Both the position numbers and the translations under genes were made by a program. From Herbidospora yilanensis (GTDB taxonomy: Bacteria; Actinomycetota; Actinomycetes; Streptosporangiales; Streptosporangiaceae), in the NCBI RefSeq assembly GCF_001570565.1, contig NZ_BBXE01000024.1, positions 6,653 through 70,652 of the forward strand: a stretch of 64,000 nt of DNA, given 5' to 3'. Positions 52,049 to 59,893 of this stretch are shown here, one piece after another (the stretch's first letter is position 1; each line of letters opens with the position of its first letter). The notes beneath the pieces are model-generated. The model saw only the letters and a list, made by a program, of their open reading frames with translations, was not told where the DNA came from and ran no database searches.

Positions 52049-52784
52049 GGACCAGGATCCTTTCCAGCAGCGCCACCGCGCCGAAGACCAGCAGGCTGAT
52101 CAGCACGACGATCGCGATCGAGACGAACATCCGGTCGGCCCGGAAGGCCGACTTCTGGATGATCATGTAGCGGCCGATCCCCTGGTCGCTGCCGAGCCAC
52201 TCGGAGATGATCGCGCCGAACACGCTGTACGTCGCCGCGATCTTGAGCCCGGAGAACACCGAGGGAAGGGCGTTGGGGAACTCCAGTTTGGTGAAGAGCT
52301 GCCGCCGGTCCGCCCCGCTCATCCGCAGGTAGTTCGTGGTCACCGGATCGGTCCTGGACAGCCCGTCCAGAGTGGCCACCGCGACGGGGAAGAAACACAC
52401 CAGCACGATGACGATGATCTTCGGCAGAATCCCGAAGCCGAGCCAGACCACCAGCAGCGGCGCCAGTGCGATCGTCGGGATGTTCTGGCTGACCACGAGC
52501 AGCGGATAGACCGCCGCCCGCAGCACCGGCACGACGTGCAGCACCACCGCCACCAGCAGCCCGGTGCCCACGCCCGCCGTGAACCCGATCAGCGTGAGCC
52601 GCACGGTCGCCACGGTGTGCCGGGCCAGCGAGGCGTGGTCGGCCACGCCCGCCGCCACGATGTCGGCCGGGCTGGGCAGCAACCACCTGTCCACGCCCGA
52701 CAGCACCGTGAAGACCTGCCAGGCGGCCAGAACCAGGACGACCGCGACGAGAGGCGGGACCCAGCGGCGGGCCCGGTCAGCCAT
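52026..52784 (-). CDS. ABC transporter permease, SsuC/ThiX/TauC type
   Basis: A 252-residue membrane protein with about six hydrophobic segments and the EAA loop LRMSGADRRQLFTKLEFPNALPSVFSGLKIAATYS. ATG 52784 overlaps the end of the binding-lipoprotein gene by eight bases. Confidence 0.92.
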   Translation of the reverse strand: MADRARRWVPPLVAVVLVLAAWQVFTVLSGVDRWLLPSPADIVAAGVADHASLARHTVATVRLTLIGFTAGVGTGLLVAVVLHVVPVLRAAVYPLLVVSQNIPTIALAPLLVVWLGFGILPKIIVIVLVCFFPVAVATLDGLSRTDPVTTNYLRMSGADRRQLFTKLEFPNALPSVFSGLKIAATYSVFGAIISEWLGSDQGIGRYMIIQKSAFRADRMFVSIAIVVLISLLVFGAVALLERILVRGRPKRT

Positions 52785-53799
52785 TGGGCAGGAAGTCGTT
52801 CGTGAACGCCTTCGCCGGGTCCACCTCGACGGTCAGCACCTTCTGGTCGAACAGCCACTTCGAGAAGTCCGCCCAGATCCGCGGGTTCTGCCGGCCCCAC
52901 CGGGGCGCCTCGTCCTTGTAGCGGGGGCTGAGCCATTCCTGGCTCTTCTTCACCAGTTCGGCGTCCAGGTCGGGGGCGGCCTCCAGCAGGATGTCGGCCG
53001 ACTCGGCGGCGTTGGCGGCGGCGAAGTCGTAGCCCTCGGAGGTGGCGGCCAGGAAGTCCCTGACGAGCTGGGGGTCCTTGGCGATCCGGGTCTCGTTGCT
53101 GATCAGAATGGGCGTGTAGAAGTCCAGGGCCTTGTCGTAGTCCTTGACGTACTGGATGCTGACCGGCTCGCCGCGCAGTTCGGCCTGGATGCCGGTCCAG
53201 GCGTAGAAGATCCAGACGAGGTCGATGCCCTTCTTGGTGGCGGCGAAGAAGTCGGCGTCCCCCACGTTGACCGTCTTGATCGAGTCGGGGTCGCCTCCGT
53301 CGGCCTTGACGATCGTCTTGAGCAGCGGCTCCTCGATCGGCCCGCCGAAGGAGCCGTAGGTCTTCCCCGCGTAGTCGGCCGGCCGGCTCAGCGGCCGGTC
53401 CTTGGGCGAGGCGAACCCGGAGGTGTTGTGCTGGATGATCGCGGCGATCGAGATCAGCGGAGCACCCTGGGACCGCGCCTGCGTCAGCGCCTCCTGGTAT
53501 CCGATCGCGAACGGGATCTTGTCCGCCGCCACCAGCGCGGCGGGATCGGCGTCGCCCGGCTGGATGATCTCGACGTCGAGCCCGTGCCTGGCGTAGAACC
53601 CCTTGGCTTTGGCCACGTAGAGGCCGGTGTGGTTGGTGTTGGGCGTCCAGTCGAGGGACACCTGGATCTTGCGGAGCGGCGCGGCGGAGGAACCGGAGGA
53701 GGAGGCGGTCGGCTCGCCGGACTCACCCCCGCAGGAGACCAGCCCGGCGACGAGGAGGGTTGCGGTGGTGAGCGTCGCGAGGGCGCGGAGCGGGTTCAT
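52777..53799 (-). CDS. NMT1/ThiY-like substrate-binding lipoprotein
   Basis: A 340-residue lipoprotein (signal with lipobox GLVSC, Cys23, then a Ser-rich linker) with the ThiY/SsuA fold: VSLDWTPNTNHTGLYVAKAKGFYARHGLDVEI. The LDWTPNTNH phrase is typical of pyrimidine-precursor (ThiY) or riboflavin binders, but the sulfur neighbours also fit a sulfonate binder. It leads the operon 53799 to 49136 or further. The ACCTACC element lies 47-57 bases before the ATG. Confidence 0.9.
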   Translation of the reverse strand: MNPLRALATLTTATLLVAGLVSCGGESGEPTASSSGSSAAPLRKIQVSLDWTPNTNHTGLYVAKAKGFYARHGLDVEIIQPGDADPAALVAADKIPFAIGYQEALTQARSQGAPLISIAAIIQHNTSGFASPKDRPLSRPADYAGKTYGSFGGPIEEPLLKTIVKADGGDPDSIKTVNVGDADFFAATKKGIDLVWIFYAWTGIQAELRGEPVSIQYVKDYDKALDFYTPILISNETRIAKDPQLVRDFLAATSEGYDFAAANAAESADILLEAAPDLDAELVKKSQEWLSPRYKDEAPRWGRQNPRIWADFSKWLFDQKVLTVEVDPAKAFTNDFLPNG

Positions 53800-53845
53800 C
53801 GGGGGTCTCCCTGGCCAAACTGGTATTTCATGTAGGAATTACAGG

Positions 53846-53856
53846 AAAACCTACCA
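53846..53856. promoter_or_regulatory. AAAACCTACCA element upstream of the ThiY-like operon
   Basis: AAAACCTACCA lies 47-57 bases before ATG 53799 (read on the plus strand). On the minus strand it is followed 9 bases later by CCTACATGAAATACCA (53821-53836), a second imperfect palindrome resembling the one at 30697. Two adjacent half-alike sites suggest an operator. Confidence 0.45.
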
Positions 53857-53901
53857 TTGTGTGCCAGAGCCCAGGTCAGGGGGGTACCTCTGTCGTGACG
53901 C

Positions 53902-53934
53902 CCCTGCGAGCCGCCGTGGCGGCGGCCCGCAGGG
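53902..53934. terminator. Hairpin downstream of the GST-like gene
   Basis: A 14-base stem (53902-53915 with 53921-53934, one mismatch) and 5-base loop begin ten bases after the stop of the minus-strand GST-like gene. It separates that gene from the ThiY-like promoter. Confidence 0.7.
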
Positions 53935-53943
53935 TGACGGTGT

Positions 53944-54918
53944 CTACTCGACGGCCGCCGGAGTCGGGCCGAGCTCCCAGTCGGCCAGGTGAGGCTCGAC
54001 GACGATGCGGTTCACGCCGTCGTCCGGGTGCTCGATCGGGCCGGCCGGCTGGAACGCGGCGAAGTCGGTCGTCTCGCGGAAGGCCGGGATCCGGTAGAGG
54101 TCACGGGCGTAACGCCACAGGTTCGGATAGTCGGGCAGACGGCGCTCGCTGACGCCGTTGCGGGGATTGGTCAGCAGGTCGAAGCGGACCAGCGCCACGA
54201 AGAGCTGCACGTCGGAGGCGGTGACGTCGTCGCCGAACAGGTAACGCCGATCGGCCAGGCGGGCGTCGAACCGGTCGAGCGCCGCGATCACACCGGCCCG
54301 CCGCTCCTCGTACTCCTCCTGGGTCGCGGCCCGCCCCACCCCGTGGGCGGCGAGGCTGAAGTCGCGCGCGATCTCCTCGTCGAAGGCGATGATCTCGGCC
54401 CGCGACGCCTCGGGGTAGAGGTCGAGCCCGGCCTCGGCGTGCGCGGCGAACTGGGTGCCGAGATCGATGGGGATCTCCGGGTAGTCGTTGCTGACGACCG
54501 TGCCGGTCTGCCGGTCCCACAGCGTCGGGACCGAGATGTGGCCGGGGTAACCGGCCTCGGTCGCCTCGTAGGCCTCCGCCAGGAAGCTGAACCCGTTGAC
54601 GGGATCGGGCCCGCGGTTCTCCCGGAACGCCCAGCCCCGGGAGTCGCGGGCGTCGTCGACGTAGGACAGCGACACCACGTCCCGCAACCCGGACAGGTCC
54701 CGGATGATCGCGACCCGCTGAGCCCACGGGCAGATGTAGGCGAGATAGAGGTGGTAGCGGCCGGGCTCGGCGAGGTAACCGCTGGACCCATCGGCCGTGA
54801 TCCGGTTCTGGAAGGGATAGATGGGCCGGTCGGTGACGCGGTCGAGCCGGCCCGGACCGTAGGGACCGAAGGTGGCGATGTCGACGGGACCGGCGTAGGC
54901 GGGCGAGTACGTGGTCAT
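53944..54918 (-). CDS. Glutathionyl-hydroquinone-reductase-like GST (ECM4/YqjG family)
   Basis: A 324-residue omega/xi-class GST homologue. The N-terminal thioredoxin fold has the catalytic Cys63 in AYICPWAQR, and the C-terminal helical domain has LFGDDVTASDVQLFVALVRFD. Known members remove glutathione from glutathionyl-hydroquinones. Actinomycetes use mycothiol, so the thiol here may be mycothiol or the enzyme may act on imported thioethers. ATG 54918 has a short SD (GAGGGG) and the ACCTACC operator-like site 30-41 bases upstream. Confidence 0.9.
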   Translation of the reverse strand: MTTYSPAYAGPVDIATFGPYGPGRLDRVTDRPIYPFQNRITADGSSGYLAEPGRYHLYLAYICPWAQRVAIIRDLSGLRDVVSLSYVDDARDSRGWAFRENRGPDPVNGFSFLAEAYEATEAGYPGHISVPTLWDRQTGTVVSNDYPEIPIDLGTQFAAHAEAGLDLYPEASRAEIIAFDEEIARDFSLAAHGVGRAATQEEYEERRAGVIAALDRFDARLADRRYLFGDDVTASDVQLFVALVRFDLLTNPRNGVSERRLPDYPNLWRYARDLYRIPAFRETTDFAAFQPAGPIEHPDDGVNRIVVEPHLADWELGPTPAAVE

Positions 54919-54941
54919 GGAATCCCCTCGGAACGGCTATT

Positions 54942-54959
54942 TAGGTAAAACCTACCAAA
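54942..54959. promoter_or_regulatory. Palindrome TAGGT/ACCTA and AAACCTACCAAA upstream of the GST-like gene
   Basis: TAGGT (54942-54946) and ACCTA (54950-54954) form an inverted repeat with a 3-base centre, and AAACCTACCAAA (54948-54959) is the same 12-mer as at 47186-47197. The site lies 24-41 bases before the start codon, where a repressor would block the promoter. Confidence 0.5.
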
Positions 54960-55002
54960 TATGTCGGCTTTTAGGCATTGGGTCGCGGAGGGTTACCCGC
55001 TC

Positions 55003-55222
55003 GAACAGGAAGACTCGCCGCCGCTTCCGCCCGGTGAGAGTCGCGCACGTGAGCAGGGTGCGCTTGAGCCGCTTCCGCGTGTGGAGAGTGGAGAGCTTCC
55101 GACTGGCGGTGGCGGTCTCCGTGAACAGGGTGGGCCTGCGCCGTTCTCCCCTGTCGTGGGTCGGGGACTCGGCCGGGCGGGAGCCGTCCACACGAACAGG
55201 GTGGGCCTGAGCTCTTCCCGCT
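55003..55222. repeat. Four degenerate direct repeats with GAACAGG head
   Basis: GAACAGG or GAGCAGG heads a related stretch of about 28 bases at 55003, 55051, 55123 and 55194 (steps 48, 72, 71). The third and fourth share GAACAGGGTGGGCCTG exactly; all end in a pyrimidine-rich TTCCCGC-like tail. They fill most of the 372-base gap between the GST-like gene and the nuclease gene. No convincing coding frame is seen. They might be a decayed array, a recombination substrate or an unusual regulatory tract. Confidence 0.5.
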
Positions 55223-55290
55223 GGCGAAGAGCCGAGGACGCTGGGCCGACAAACGTACAGTCACTCAATGTCGGTTTCGTGACCGGCGTT

Positions 55291-55944
55291 CTATGCGAAT
55301 TCCCCCTCGCTGAACGGCCGACGTGGCGGAGCGGGAAGCAACGACCTGCCACCCAGTAACCAGTCAGCCAGTTCGTCTCGCTCCACGATGATCAGCGGCT
55401 GCCGGGCCGACGCCGCCTCCGCCTTCGCCTGGCGGGTCAGCGTGCCCGAGGTGACCAGGATGCCGGTATGCCCGGAGAAAGCGTTGGCCAGCGCTCCAAG
55501 GAGATTACGCACCTCCGGTGCACCCACAGTGCCCCGATACCGCTTGCACTGGACGGCGTACCGGCCATGTCCGAACGCGTTCGCGGTGATGTCCACTCCG
55601 CCGTCGCCGGTGCCGCCGCGCTGGGTGACCTGACGGAACCCGTCGGTGCGCAGCCGCTCGGCGATCAGGCGCTCGAACTGCGGACCGGTGAGCCGGTCGA
55701 CCCGCTCCAGTTCCGTGTTCGCGGCCAGAAATCGCCGCCGGTCGGCCTCGATCATGCGATGCCGCAGGTAGAGCCCGCCGGCCGTCACCGCCAGCAGTGC
55801 GACTCCGATGGCGATGGCCCACTGCGGATAAGTCGTGACGAACCACCAGAGCACGGCCACGACGCTCGCGACGACCACCGCGCCCAGAATCCAGAGCTCC
55901 TCGCCGCGGCCTTTCTTCTTCCGCCCGTTTCTCCGCCTCGCCAC
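55291..55944 (-). CDS. Membrane-anchored Mrr-type restriction endonuclease domain protein
   Basis: A 217-residue protein. A basic start (MARRRNGRKKKGRG) precedes two membrane segments (about 18-38 and 42-61); the rest is an Mrr_cat/PD-(D/E)xK nuclease domain: FERLIAERLRTDGFRQV, GGTGDGGVDITA with Asp118, and YAVQCKRYRG with Gln132-x-Lys134. Mrr enzymes cut methylated DNA; the two-helix anchored forms may guard against incoming DNA at the membrane. It is monocistronic. Confidence 0.9.
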   Translation of the reverse strand: MARRRNGRKKKGRGEELWILGAVVVASVVAVLWWFVTTYPQWAIAIGVALLAVTAGGLYLRHRMIEADRRRFLAANTELERVDRLTGPQFERLIAERLRTDGFRQVTQRGGTGDGGVDITANAFGHGRYAVQCKRYRGTVGAPEVRNLLGALANAFSGHTGILVTSGTLTRQAKAEAASARQPLIIVERDELADWLLGGRSLLPAPPRRPFSEGEFA

Positions 55945-56436
55945 GGAACCCCCTTCAGACCGATGCCCTTGAGGGTGAGTCTGGACTCTGCCACCGACAA
56001 AACGCGACCGCCGCGAGACTCCCGTTTATTGGTCAGCGACAAGTCACCATAAGAGTGGACGTGTGCTCATTCGCGGGCATCGAGCTATTCGGGCCAGTGG
56101 CGGCAGACATGTTTTATCTGACCCTCCATGAGTATCTCGACCAGCACGCCAAAGACGGGCACAACCGGCCTTGGATCTCCTGGCCCCTGTTCGCGAGCCG
56201 CTCGAATTCTTGGTGGCCCTCAGCGTCATCGTGTAGACCCCTTCCGGCGTTCCGGCCACGATCACCTGCTGCCGATCAGGAGGTCAGCCGACATGGCCTG
56301 AATTGCTTTCCATGCCAGTCAGGCCCACGTACCCCACCGCCTCTGCGGCGTCGTCATCGTTCTTGCCCTTGACGTATAGGTCAGGGGTTACCCTCGCGCA
56401 GCCATCCCCCCGATCGACCCACGCGAGGAAGCTGCC
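55945..56436. other. 492-base gap without a supported gene
   Basis: The segment is less GC-rich than its surroundings. Short open frames exist on both strands but show no family resemblance, no good ribosome site and disturbed codon use. It must contain the promoters of the divergent nuclease (55944) and oxidoreductase (56437) genes. GGCCACCAAGAATTC-like sequence near 56205 shows nothing recognisable. Confidence 0.4.
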
Positions 56437-57450
56437 ATGCCCGATATATCCCGTGAAATCCGTTTGGCCACACTCCCCTCCGGATTGCCCCAGCCACACA
56501 ACTTCGCCGTAGTAGAAACCCCCGTACCGATCCCAGCCCCCGGCCAGATCCTCGTCAGAAACCGCTTCTTCCACGTCTTCGCCGCCATGCGCACGCTGAT
56601 AGGCGGAAGCGTCGCGGGAGCGCCCTTCCCCGGCCTCAACCCAGGCGACACCCTGTTCGGCGCCGCGATAGGCGAGGTCGTCACCGCCGACGGAGACACC
56701 GGGCCACGCCCCGGCGAGCTCGTCTCACACTGGCTGGGCTGGCGTGAGCACGCCGTGGTCCCCGTCACCCAGTGCTCCCGGCTGGGCCAAGTGCTCCCCG
56801 ACCCCGTCGCGCACCTAGCCCAGGGCCGGACCGCCTACGGAGCGCTGACACGTGGCGCCGAGGTGCGCCCGGGAGACACCGTCTACGTCTCCGGCGGCGC
56901 GGGCTCGGTGGGTTCGATGGCCGGTCAGATCGCCCGGCTGCTCGGCGCCGGCCGAGTGATCGGCAGCACCGGGTCGCCGGAGAAGGCCGGGCGGATGCGC
57001 GCCGAACTCGGCTACGACGAGGTCCTGATCCGCGGGACGGACCCCATCGCCGACCAACTGGCCAAGGCCGCGCCGGACGGCGTCGACGTGTTCTTCGACA
57101 ACGTCGGCGGCGAGGAACTGCGGGCGGCCGTCGCCGCGGCCAGGAAGGGGGCGCGTTTCGTCCTGGTCGGTGCGCTTTCCGGGCAACTCGCCGAGGAGGG
57201 CGACGGCACCGCCGCCCCGGTGGAACTGGACTCCTTCCAGCTTCTCGTCAGGCAGGTCACGCTGCGCGGCTACAGTGCGTCGGGGGATTCCGAAGTGCAG
57301 GGGGAGTGGCTCGACCGGTTCGCCGAGTGGTCCCGGTCGGGCCTGATCACCTTCCCGTACGTACGCGTCGAAGGCATCGAGAACGCGCCGGCGGCGTTGT
57401 ACGACACGATCACCGGACTCCACCTCGGGACGGTCGTGGTGGCACTCTAG
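56437..57450 (+). CDS. NADP-dependent MDR oxidoreductase (leukotriene-B4-dehydrogenase/CurA-like)
   Basis: A 337-residue zinc-free medium-chain dehydrogenase/reductase. The nucleotide-binding motif is YVSGGAGSVGSMAGQIARLLGAGRVIGSTGS, with FFDNVGGEELRAAVAAARKGARFVLVGALSG further on. Members reduce alpha,beta-unsaturated carbonyls or quinones. Codon use is typical of the host. It ends eight bases before a MerR gene, so the two form a small operon in which the regulator probably senses an electrophile. Confidence 0.88.
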   Translation: MPDISREIRLATLPSGLPQPHNFAVVETPVPIPAPGQILVRNRFFHVFAAMRTLIGGSVAGAPFPGLNPGDTLFGAAIGEVVTADGDTGPRPGELVSHWLGWREHAVVPVTQCSRLGQVLPDPVAHLAQGRTAYGALTRGAEVRPGDTVYVSGGAGSVGSMAGQIARLLGAGRVIGSTGSPEKAGRMRAELGYDEVLIRGTDPIADQLAKAAPDGVDVFFDNVGGEELRAAVAAARKGARFVLVGALSGQLAEEGDGTAAPVELDSFQLLVRQVTLRGYSASGDSEVQGEWLDRFAEWSRSGLITFPYVRVEGIENAPAALYDTITGLHLGTVVVAL

Positions 57451-57458
57451 GAGGACCG

Positions 57459-57836
57459 ATGCGGATCGGCGACGCGGCGGCGGCGGCCGGGACCACCCCC
57501 CGGGCGCTGCGGTTCTACGAGCAGAGCGGTCTGCTGTCCCCGCCCCGCCGAACGGCGGCCGGCCAGCGCGAATACGACCGGCGGGACATCGCCCGCGTCC
57601 GTGTCATCAGGGAACTGCTCTCGCTCGGGCTGACCGTGGCCGACCTGCGTCACTGCGCCGACCGGCTGGACCTGCTCGAAGGGGACGCGCTGCCCCCGTA
57701 CGGAGAACCGGGTGTGTGCGCCCACCCCGACGGCATCGCGCGACGCCGGATCGCCGCCCTCGACGAGGAGATCACCCGACTGGCCCGGCTCCGCGACGGT
57801 CTGGCGGCGCGGATCGGGAACGACGTACGCGAGTGA
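57459..57836 (+). CDS. MerR-family transcriptional regulator
   Basis: A 125-residue MerR protein: winged helix MRIGDAAAAAGTTPRALRFYEQSGLLSPPRRTAAGQREY, then a coiled-coil helix ending in an effector tail with one Cys (PGVCAHP, Cys85 region). ATG 57459 has AGGAGG before it. A single Cys argues against a classical metal site. It probably controls the oxidoreductase upstream. Confidence 0.9.
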   Translation: MRIGDAAAAAGTTPRALRFYEQSGLLSPPRRTAAGQREYDRRDIARVRVIRELLSLGLTVADLRHCADRLDLLEGDALPPYGEPGVCAHPDGIARRRIAALDEEITRLARLRDGLAARIGNDVRE

Positions 57837-57857
57837 TCTTCGGGAGAAGCTGGACAT

Positions 57858-57941
57858 GCGGATCGGTGTCGTCCTTCCCCAGACGGAGAGGCCTGCCGGC
57901 TCCGTTCCCGTGCGGTCGCATGTACCCCAGGCTGGTTGATC
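57858..57941 (+). pseudogene. Truncated start of an LLM oxidoreductase gene
   Basis: An ATG with GGGAGAAG before it opens MRIGVVLPQTE, almost the same as the first eleven residues of the LLM gene at 26077, and then runs into unrelated sequence and a TGA at 57939-57941. It is best read as a 5' remnant left by a deletion. Nothing else of the gene is seen in the next 130 bases. Confidence 0.55.
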
Positions 57942-58069
57942 CCGCTCACCGGACCCGATTCACCGCGATCCCGTCAGCGCTGTGACCTTCATGGGTACCT
58001 CGTCGGACGCTGCTTGTGCCATACATCGAACCTGGACGCATCAGATGCCACCCACCGGGTGGCGCCTGC

Positions 58070-58822
58070 TCAGATCTGGTTCGCGCCCCCGTCAACGTAG
58101 AAGTTCGCGCCGACGACGTAGCTGCTCTGTTCCGAGGCCAGGAAGGCCACGACTGCGGCGGCTTCCTCAGGCTGACCCATGCGGCCCCTTGCCACGGTCG
58201 CGGCGACATTCTCCTTGACGGCCCGGGCGGTCTCCTCGTCACCGAAGATGGCGGTGCCCCCGGGAGTCTCGATCCATGCCGGCGAGACCACGTTGACCCG
58301 GATGCCGCGGCCCTTGAGCTCGTTGGACCACGTCCGCGCGAAGGACCGGACGGCCGCCTTGGACGCCGCGTACGCGCCGAACGCCTCTACTCCACGGTCG
58401 CCGGCCGTCGAACCGATCAGGATGATCGAGGCTCCGTCGCTGAGCAGAGGCAACGCCTTCCGCACGGTGAACAGCGTGCCTCGGACGTTGACCGCGAAGG
58501 TCTGGTCGAAATGCTCCTCGGTGGTCTGCTCCAGCGTCACGAAGGCACCGACCGCCGCGTTCGCCACAAGCACGTCCAGACCCTTGCCCCGCGCCCGGAC
58601 CGCGGCGTAGAGCCGGTCCAGGTCCTCCGGCTTCGAGATGTCACCGACGACCGCGGTGGCCCGGTCTGCTCCAATGGTCTTGACGGCGGCCTCCAGCTCG
58701 GTCGCGCGTCGTCCGGTGACGAACACGTGCGCGCCCTCGTCGGCCAGCCGTACGGCGGTGGCCAGACCGATCCCGCTGCTTCCTCCCGTGACCACCGCCG
58801 TCTTGCCTTCGAGCTGTCCCAT
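58070..58822 (-). CDS. Short-chain dehydrogenase/reductase (SDR)
   Basis: A 250-residue classical SDR: TGGSSGIG cofactor motif, NAAVG, catalytic Ser in LIGSTAG and YxxxK in YAASKAA, C-terminal NFYVDGGANQI. ATG 58822 is preferred to ATG 58834 and 58837 because GGAG then sits at a normal distance. It is divergent from an AraC-type regulator that probably controls it. Substrate unknown. Confidence 0.9.
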   Translation of the reverse strand: MGQLEGKTAVVTGGSSGIGLATAVRLADEGAHVFVTGRRATELEAAVKTIGADRATAVVGDISKPEDLDRLYAAVRARGKGLDVLVANAAVGAFVTLEQTTEEHFDQTFAVNVRGTLFTVRKALPLLSDGASIILIGSTAGDRGVEAFGAYAASKAAVRSFARTWSNELKGRGIRVNVVSPAWIETPGGTAIFGDEETARAVKENVAATVARGRMGQPEEAAAVVAFLASEQSSYVVGANFYVDGGANQI

Positions 58823-58942
58823 GGGTGGCTCCATCACTTTCTCTGTACCGATCCGTTCGACATCGATACTGCACGAGCAATTGAGTACGCTCCATCATGT
58901 GCCGTCCGCAATTCTTTACCTATCGTCCAGGAGGAGGGTTCG

Positions 58943-59893
58943 GTGCTCGGATATCGGGATCCAGTGGCTGACGCGATCGGCTTGCTCAGGCCCCGCACGG
59001 TGGTCGGGCCCAGCCTCCGGGCCGCAGGAGAATGGGCACTGCGCTTCGACACGTTCTTGCACGTGCGGGTCGGGGGCCTCGTGCGCGGCACGTGCTGGTT
59101 GATCCTCGAAGGGTGCGAGCCGGTGCTCCTCCAGGAGGGTGACACCTTCATGCTGGGCAACCCGCCGCCTTACGTGCTGGCCAGCACGCTTGACGCAAGC
59201 CCGCGCCCTGCGGAGCCAGTGTGGGCAGGCGCCGAAGACGGGTTCGTGCGGATCGGCCCGGAGTCGGAGGAGGACTTCTACCTCTGCGTCGGGCACATCA
59301 GTTTCGACGACAGGAACGCGGCCCTCCTGACCGATCTTCTGCCGCCGCTCGTGATCGTCCCCGTGGCCGACCCTCATGGCAGGCGGCTCTCGCAGGTGAT
59401 CGATCTCCTGGCCACGGAGGTCGGAACCGCCGCCGCCGGCGGCCCGCTGGTACAGAACCACCTCGCACAGATCCTGCTCGTGCACATGCTGCGTGCTTAC
59501 GCCGGTCAGAATGACCGCCCCACCGGCTGGTTGGGCGCCCTGAACGACGACGGCATAGGTGCCGCCCTGCGTGCCGTGCACGCGGACGTGGCCCACTCCT
59601 GGAGCCTCAAGGAACTCGCCGAGATCAGCCGCATGTCGCGTTCCGCGTTCGCCCAGGCCTTCAAGACCCACGTCGGGGTCCCGCCGTTGGAGTACCTGAT
59701 CCAGTGGCGTATGAGCCTCGCGCGCGACGCCCTCGCCCGCGACACTCTGTCGATCTCCGAGCTCGCACGGGCCACGGGCTACCTGTCCGAAAGCGCGTTC
59801 AGCACCGCGTTCCGCCGCGTGGTCGGCTCATCGCCCGCACAGTTCAGGAATCAGGAGCGCCGGCCACCGCGCTCGGCCGCGAACGGAAACTAA
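58943..59893 (+). CDS. AraC-family transcriptional regulator
   Basis: A 316-residue AraC/XylS protein with an N-terminal cupin_6-type domain (FDTFLHVRVGGLVRGTCWLILEGCEPVLLQEGDTFMLGN) and two C-terminal helix-turn-helices (WSLKELAEISRMSRSAFAQAFKTHVG; LSISELARATGYLSESAFSTAFRRVVG). GTG 58943 is chosen because GGAGGAGGG lies directly before it. Divergent from the SDR gene across a 120-base gap. Confidence 0.9.
   Translation: MLGYRDPVADAIGLLRPRTVVGPSLRAAGEWALRFDTFLHVRVGGLVRGTCWLILEGCEPVLLQEGDTFMLGNPPPYVLASTLDASPRPAEPVWAGAEDGFVRIGPESEEDFYLCVGHISFDDRNAALLTDLLPPLVIVPVADPHGRRLSQVIDLLATEVGTAAAGGPLVQNHLAQILLVHMLRAYAGQNDRPTGWLGALNDDGIGAALRAVHADVAHSWSLKELAEISRMSRSAFAQAFKTHVGVPPLEYLIQWRMSLARDALARDTLSISELARATGYLSESAFSTAFRRVVGSSPAQFRNQERRPPRSAANGN

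Noticed and set aside
55003-55222. A working CRISPR array
   Set aside because: Only four copies, strongly divergent, uneven steps (48, 72, 71) and no cas genes in the window. Kept only as degenerate repeats.
56284-56574. A 96-codon minus-strand frame overlapping the start of the MDR oxidoreductase
   Set aside because: Most of it is antisense to the well-supported oxidoreductase and its unique part shows no family resemblance.
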